Below are positions 62,301-64,000 of a stretch of DNA of 64,000 bases, in pieces. The notes beneath the pieces were generated by a model. That model did not search any database and was not told the DNA's origin. It saw nothing but the letters and a program-made list of their open reading frames with translations. Every line of letters starts with the position of its first letter. Position 1 is the stretch's first letter. Location: positions 310,001-374,000 of the forward strand of contig NIOB01000006.1 of assembly GCA_002189105.1 (NCBI GenBank), read 5' to 3'. The DNA comes from Saccharibacillus soli. Its GTDB lineage: Bacteria; Bacillota; Bacilli; Paenibacillales; Paenibacillaceae. The translations under genes were made by a program, and so were the position numbers.

Positions 62301-62836
62301 GGCCGCGAATCCGGGCGTGGCTGGATGACAAGCTGGCGTTGGATGTACGCGATGGCACGTTTGTCGAAGGGTATGTAGGACTGCACACGTTTGGCGGTCG
62401 TGCTTTCTTTCAGGATGTGCAGCTCTCCAAGGTTAAACCAGCCAAGCTGCGATCCTTTCAACTGACGAATGAAAGCTCTGGTCGTAAACTTATCACCGCA
62501 GGACAGGAGCGGGGAGCGTCCGTCAGCCTGGAGGCGGCTAATGAAGCGGGACTGATGTGGACGTCGATCCCTACCGGAAGTCCGGATGGCTCGGTTTCAC
62601 TGCGAACACCCGAGGGGCTGACGCTTGATCTCGATGTAGGGCGAGGGGCGCTCCAGCTGTATGATTACCTTGGATATGACAATCAGCGCTGGCTGCTGCG
62701 CAGCGGTGCACGCGGAACGTTTTCGATCCTCAATGCTGCGAATGGCCTGGCGCTTACTGAAAAGGCGGACGGAAGCGCAGCCCTTCAACCCTTGAAGGCA
62801 GGAGATCGCGCGCAGCAGTGGAAACTCAAGCGTTAG
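59384..62836 (+). CDS. Secreted multidomain GH32 levanase/inulinase
   Basis: The 1150-residue precursor has a signal peptide (MNGKRRMIPLLGAAIMLGSL, cleavage near GASA). A Ser/Ala/Asn-rich linker leads to a CBM66-like concanavalin module (about 105-265) and the GH32 propeller, with nucleophile D293 in SASDPNGM, D422 in FRDPKV and E473 in GVWECPDLF. A beta-sandwich, a BIG2-like domain (about 785-850), a second CBM66-like module (about 855-1010) and a short beta-trefoil-like end follow. It should degrade extracellular fructan such as levan or inulin, feeding the importer. The normal WMN before DPNG is SAS here. The frame opens at 59345, but AAGGAGG and the signal peptide favour ATG 59384. Confidence 0.9.
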   Translation: MNGKRRMIPLLGAAIMLGSLTPAGGASADFANGSAYANFADHSLGANFASEGTSANSLPDNSYADAIEEGENTLSAKSAQENHASDAAVDASLKTSTSEAVPLVWNSNFENVIISEGDWKADSGGIRGAAAADASPALRSYASPEAEAFVFTADVSPLSDSTSAGLMFGGTSAGGQGYDVWLDRQDGQAKVSVTAPDGSLLTQSERSYPSETGVRHRLEIQKEAGEVRIFVDGYEAPAVELSGIDSAGTAAGVIVRRGEAVFQDAYLTSQHDYYGETYRPAYHYSPPRGSASDPNGMIYYKGEYHLFHQDGGRWAHAVSTDLLHWKSLPIALDWNSQGHIWSGSTIADPDNVSGLFDHSPDGGGLIAYYTSYTPDAPNGNQKIGLAFSSDRGRTWRYPDQRSIVIENPGKQGDDPGAWDFRDPKVVRDDAHNRWVMVVSGGDHIRFFVSTNLLDWTLTDNFGYGSYVRGGVWECPDLFELAVEGTNERRWVLMVSTGANPATQGSDAEYFVGQLTAEGKFVNDNPAGTVLRTDYGKEFYASSSFTDAPNGRRIIMAWMTNWDYPFAFPTSGWKGVLSLPRELSLKQTVSGIRLTQTPISELHSLRHELRRVGEQTMDAQSPNLLAGLAAGAYEIEAELELPQEGAAQNLGFRLREGGSQFTDLRYSSVEGKWTLDRSSSGIVDYSPLLGLRQEAGFRPEDGRIRLRIFVDESSIEAFAADGQLVFSDVIFPGTARREMSFYTEGGQVKIHSLKVYALDSVWKKTNPSELVTDEQAVELGLGSRQTVHVSPRVSSSADASSFTWTSSDSSIVTAAASSDGSAVLKAVGAGQTTVKVKGPNGASCDIAVTVYGGSFRSNLGTLTSTPSSAKWIVTEEGLRGSAQGDSIARSNTQAGDFVYKASVKLDPSGGAASLLLRSDAAGGSGYYLNLDPNMDALRLFYKVGGSFAERQVLARYPTEIQSGRTYQLRVQAEGPRIRAWLDDKLALDVRDGTFVEGYVGLHTFGGRAFFQDVQLSKVKPAKLRSFQLTNESSGRKLITAGQERGASVSLEAANEAGLMWTSIPTGSPDGSVSLRTPEGLTLDLDVGRGALQLYDYLGYDNQRWLLRSGARGTFSILNAANGLALTEKADGSAALQPLKAGDRAQQWKLKR

Positions 62837-62908
62837 TCAGTTCAGGGACAATCAGGTTGGCTAAAGATTCACTGTCTCCCGTTTAGGTACATGTCCCAAC
62901 TTTATGCC

Positions 62909-62946
62909 AACTCTTTCTTCTGTACTGCTGGAGGAAAGAGTTTTTG
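62909..62946 (+). terminator. Terminator of the levanase gene
   Basis: A 9-bp stem (62909-62917 AACTCTTTC with 62934-62942 GAAAGAGTT) has a 16-nt loop and a TTTTT tail. Confidence 0.75.
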
Positions 62947-63131
62947 CTTTGTACAGCCTACGTTTTGAGGGAGAGACGGACATGCCCATCCAGCAGGAAA
63001 TATCATCCTAAATGCGCCTGAATTGTGCTACATTAAGATCAGGTAAACAAGCAGGTTGGCTTTCAGGATTCCGTCGCTCAAGATCGGTACGGAAGACGGG
63101 AAGCAATCGTCTATTGCGGGAGGGGCTAGAG

Positions 63132-64000
63132 ATGTATTGCAGTCATTGTGGGGCGAGGCTGCCTGAACAGGCGGCGTTTTGTCCATCATGCGGTACAAGT
63201 GTACGTTCAGCGAATCGGGGTAGTGGGGAAGAGAGCGCAGAAGCGCCGCTCCCTGTCAATCTGGGCAAGCGTGAAGAAGAGAGAGAAACAGCGAATCCAT
63301 TCGGTCAGCAGAACATAGCGGATAAGCAGTCTGACAATCTGCTGACCCAGCGTGCAGAGATTCCGGAGGGGACGCCAGGAATGAGGAGGACGCCAGATTC
63401 ATCGCTTCCTTCCTCTTCATCTTCTCCCAGCGGCAAAAAAGGCTTCCGTCACGCCATGTGGATCATTCCCACCCTGCTGCTGGGGATCGGATCTGGCGGT
63501 GTATACATGCTGTACCAGCATGAGAGGGATCTGAACGATCAGGCTTCCGTGCTGCATCAGGAGGCGGGCAAGTTGGCGCTGGAAGGCAAATATGCCGATG
63601 CGCTGGCGAAGCTCGATCAGACAGCCAAGCTTCGGCCAGAATTCGCAGCTGCAAACACCGACCGTACCCTGATTGAGACAGCGCAGCGAGTCAATGAGAA
63701 GCTGGACAAAGTGGCGGCGCAGCTCAAGCAGAATCAGCTCGATGCAGCGGAGAAGTCGCTGGGAACGCTGGAAGATTCGCTGGGCAAGCGCGGCGAACCT
63801 CTGTTTAATCGGGCCAAGAAAACGATGGCGGACAGCCGGGATCGTCTGTCCGTGCTGCGGGTGAAGCAGGAGATTGACAAGCTGGAAGAGGTGGAGGCAC
63901 TCGCTTACAAGCTGCATGAAGTCGATCGGTTGGCTACGGCGGAAGCAGGCGAGGTGCATAAGCTGATCGTCAGCCGTATCGCCGCAATCAGCGGCAAGAA
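63132..64000 (+). CDS. Zinc-ribbon membrane protein, truncated by window end
   Basis: The frame is open from ATG 63132 to the window edge (289 codons). A zinc ribbon starts the protein (MYCSHCGARLPEQAAFCPSCG, four Cys in CxxC pairs). A Ser/Pro/Glu-rich linker (25-105) follows, then one transmembrane helix (about 108-130, MWIIPTLLLGIGSGGVYMLY). The rest is an extracellular helical, TPR- or coiled-coil-like region rich in Lys, Gln, Glu, Ala and Leu. The layout resembles TcaA/YvbJ-type envelope proteins of Firmicutes. GGGAGGGG precedes the ATG. Function unknown. Confidence 0.8.
   Translation, partial: MYCSHCGARLPEQAAFCPSCGTSVRSANRGSGEESAEAPLPVNLGKREEERETANPFGQQNIADKQSDNLLTQRAEIPEGTPGMRRTPDSSLPSSSSSPSGKKGFRHAMWIIPTLLLGIGSGGVYMLYQHERDLNDQASVLHQEAGKLALEGKYADALAKLDQTAKLRPEFAAANTDRTLIETAQRVNEKLDKVAAQLKQNQLDAAEKSLGTLEDSLGKRGEPLFNRAKKTMADSRDRLSVLRVKQEIDKLEEVEALAYKLHEVDRLATAEAGEVHKLIVSRIAAISGK

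Noticed and set aside
1-64000. CRISPR arrays, insertion sequences, tRNA or rRNA genes
   Set aside because: No regularly spaced repeats, transposase motifs or recognisable RNA gene sequences were seen on either strand.

Overview
The window reads as a chromosomal segment of a Gram-positive, spore-former-type Firmicute of the Paenibacillaceae (Paenibacillus or Saccharibacillus-like). The reasons are consistent AGGAGG-type ribosome binding sites, two LplB/YtcP-type sugar ABC importers without their own ATPase, a YesM/YesN two-component pair, lipoproteins with Gram-positive lipoboxes, S-layer-homology (SLH) surface proteins and a CYP152 peroxygenase like Bacillus CypC. This assignment rests on gene families and not on a database match. 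No rRNA, tRNA, insertion sequence or CRISPR array was seen.

Region 1 (about 0.2-11.9 kb) holds mixed single genes: aldo/keto reductase, UMF1-type MFS transporter, an extraordinary 75-residue protein that is 44% methionine, a hypothetical protein, a seven-helix membrane-anchored esterase, an FUSC/aromatic-acid-exporter-like protein, a HAD phosphatase, a lipoprotein, a chemotaxis receptor and a CYP152 P450.

Region 2 (12.1-31.7 kb) is a polysaccharide utilisation locus on one strand: DUF2961/GH172-like enzyme, DUF4038/GH140-like enzyme, YesN-type regulator, YesM-type kinase, two permeases, a binding lipoprotein, a GH2 beta-mannosidase-like enzyme, a GH78 alpha-L-rhamnosidase and L-fucose/D-arabinose isomerase. 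None of the four glycosidases has a signal peptide, so the model is import of oligosaccharides followed by cytoplasmic trimming. The kinase/regulator pair lies directly upstream of the transporter it probably controls.

Region 3 (31.8-39.1 kb) encodes cell-surface proteins: a CAP-domain/SLH-like protein, a UshA-type nucleotidase fused to SLH repeats, and a Pro/Ala-rich SLH protein. A MalY/PatB-type C-S lyase is inserted on the other strand.

Region 4 (39.1-51.2 kb) contains a DsbA-family oxidoreductase whose promoter is overlapped by a perfect 12-bp-arm palindrome, a GH3 beta-glycosidase, an MFS exporter, a heterodimeric ABC exporter with one degenerate ATP site, an M20 peptidase overlapping a small membrane protein, a GNAT acetyltransferase, an FMN split-barrel protein and a divergent stand-alone IF-3 paralogue.

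Region 5 (51.2-62.8 kb) is a fructan locus: a LacI regulator divergent from a second ABC importer, a cytoplasmic GH32 beta-fructosidase, a ROK fructokinase and a large secreted multidomain GH32 levanase/inulinase. A nested inverted repeat separates the last two. The window ends inside a zinc-ribbon membrane protein.
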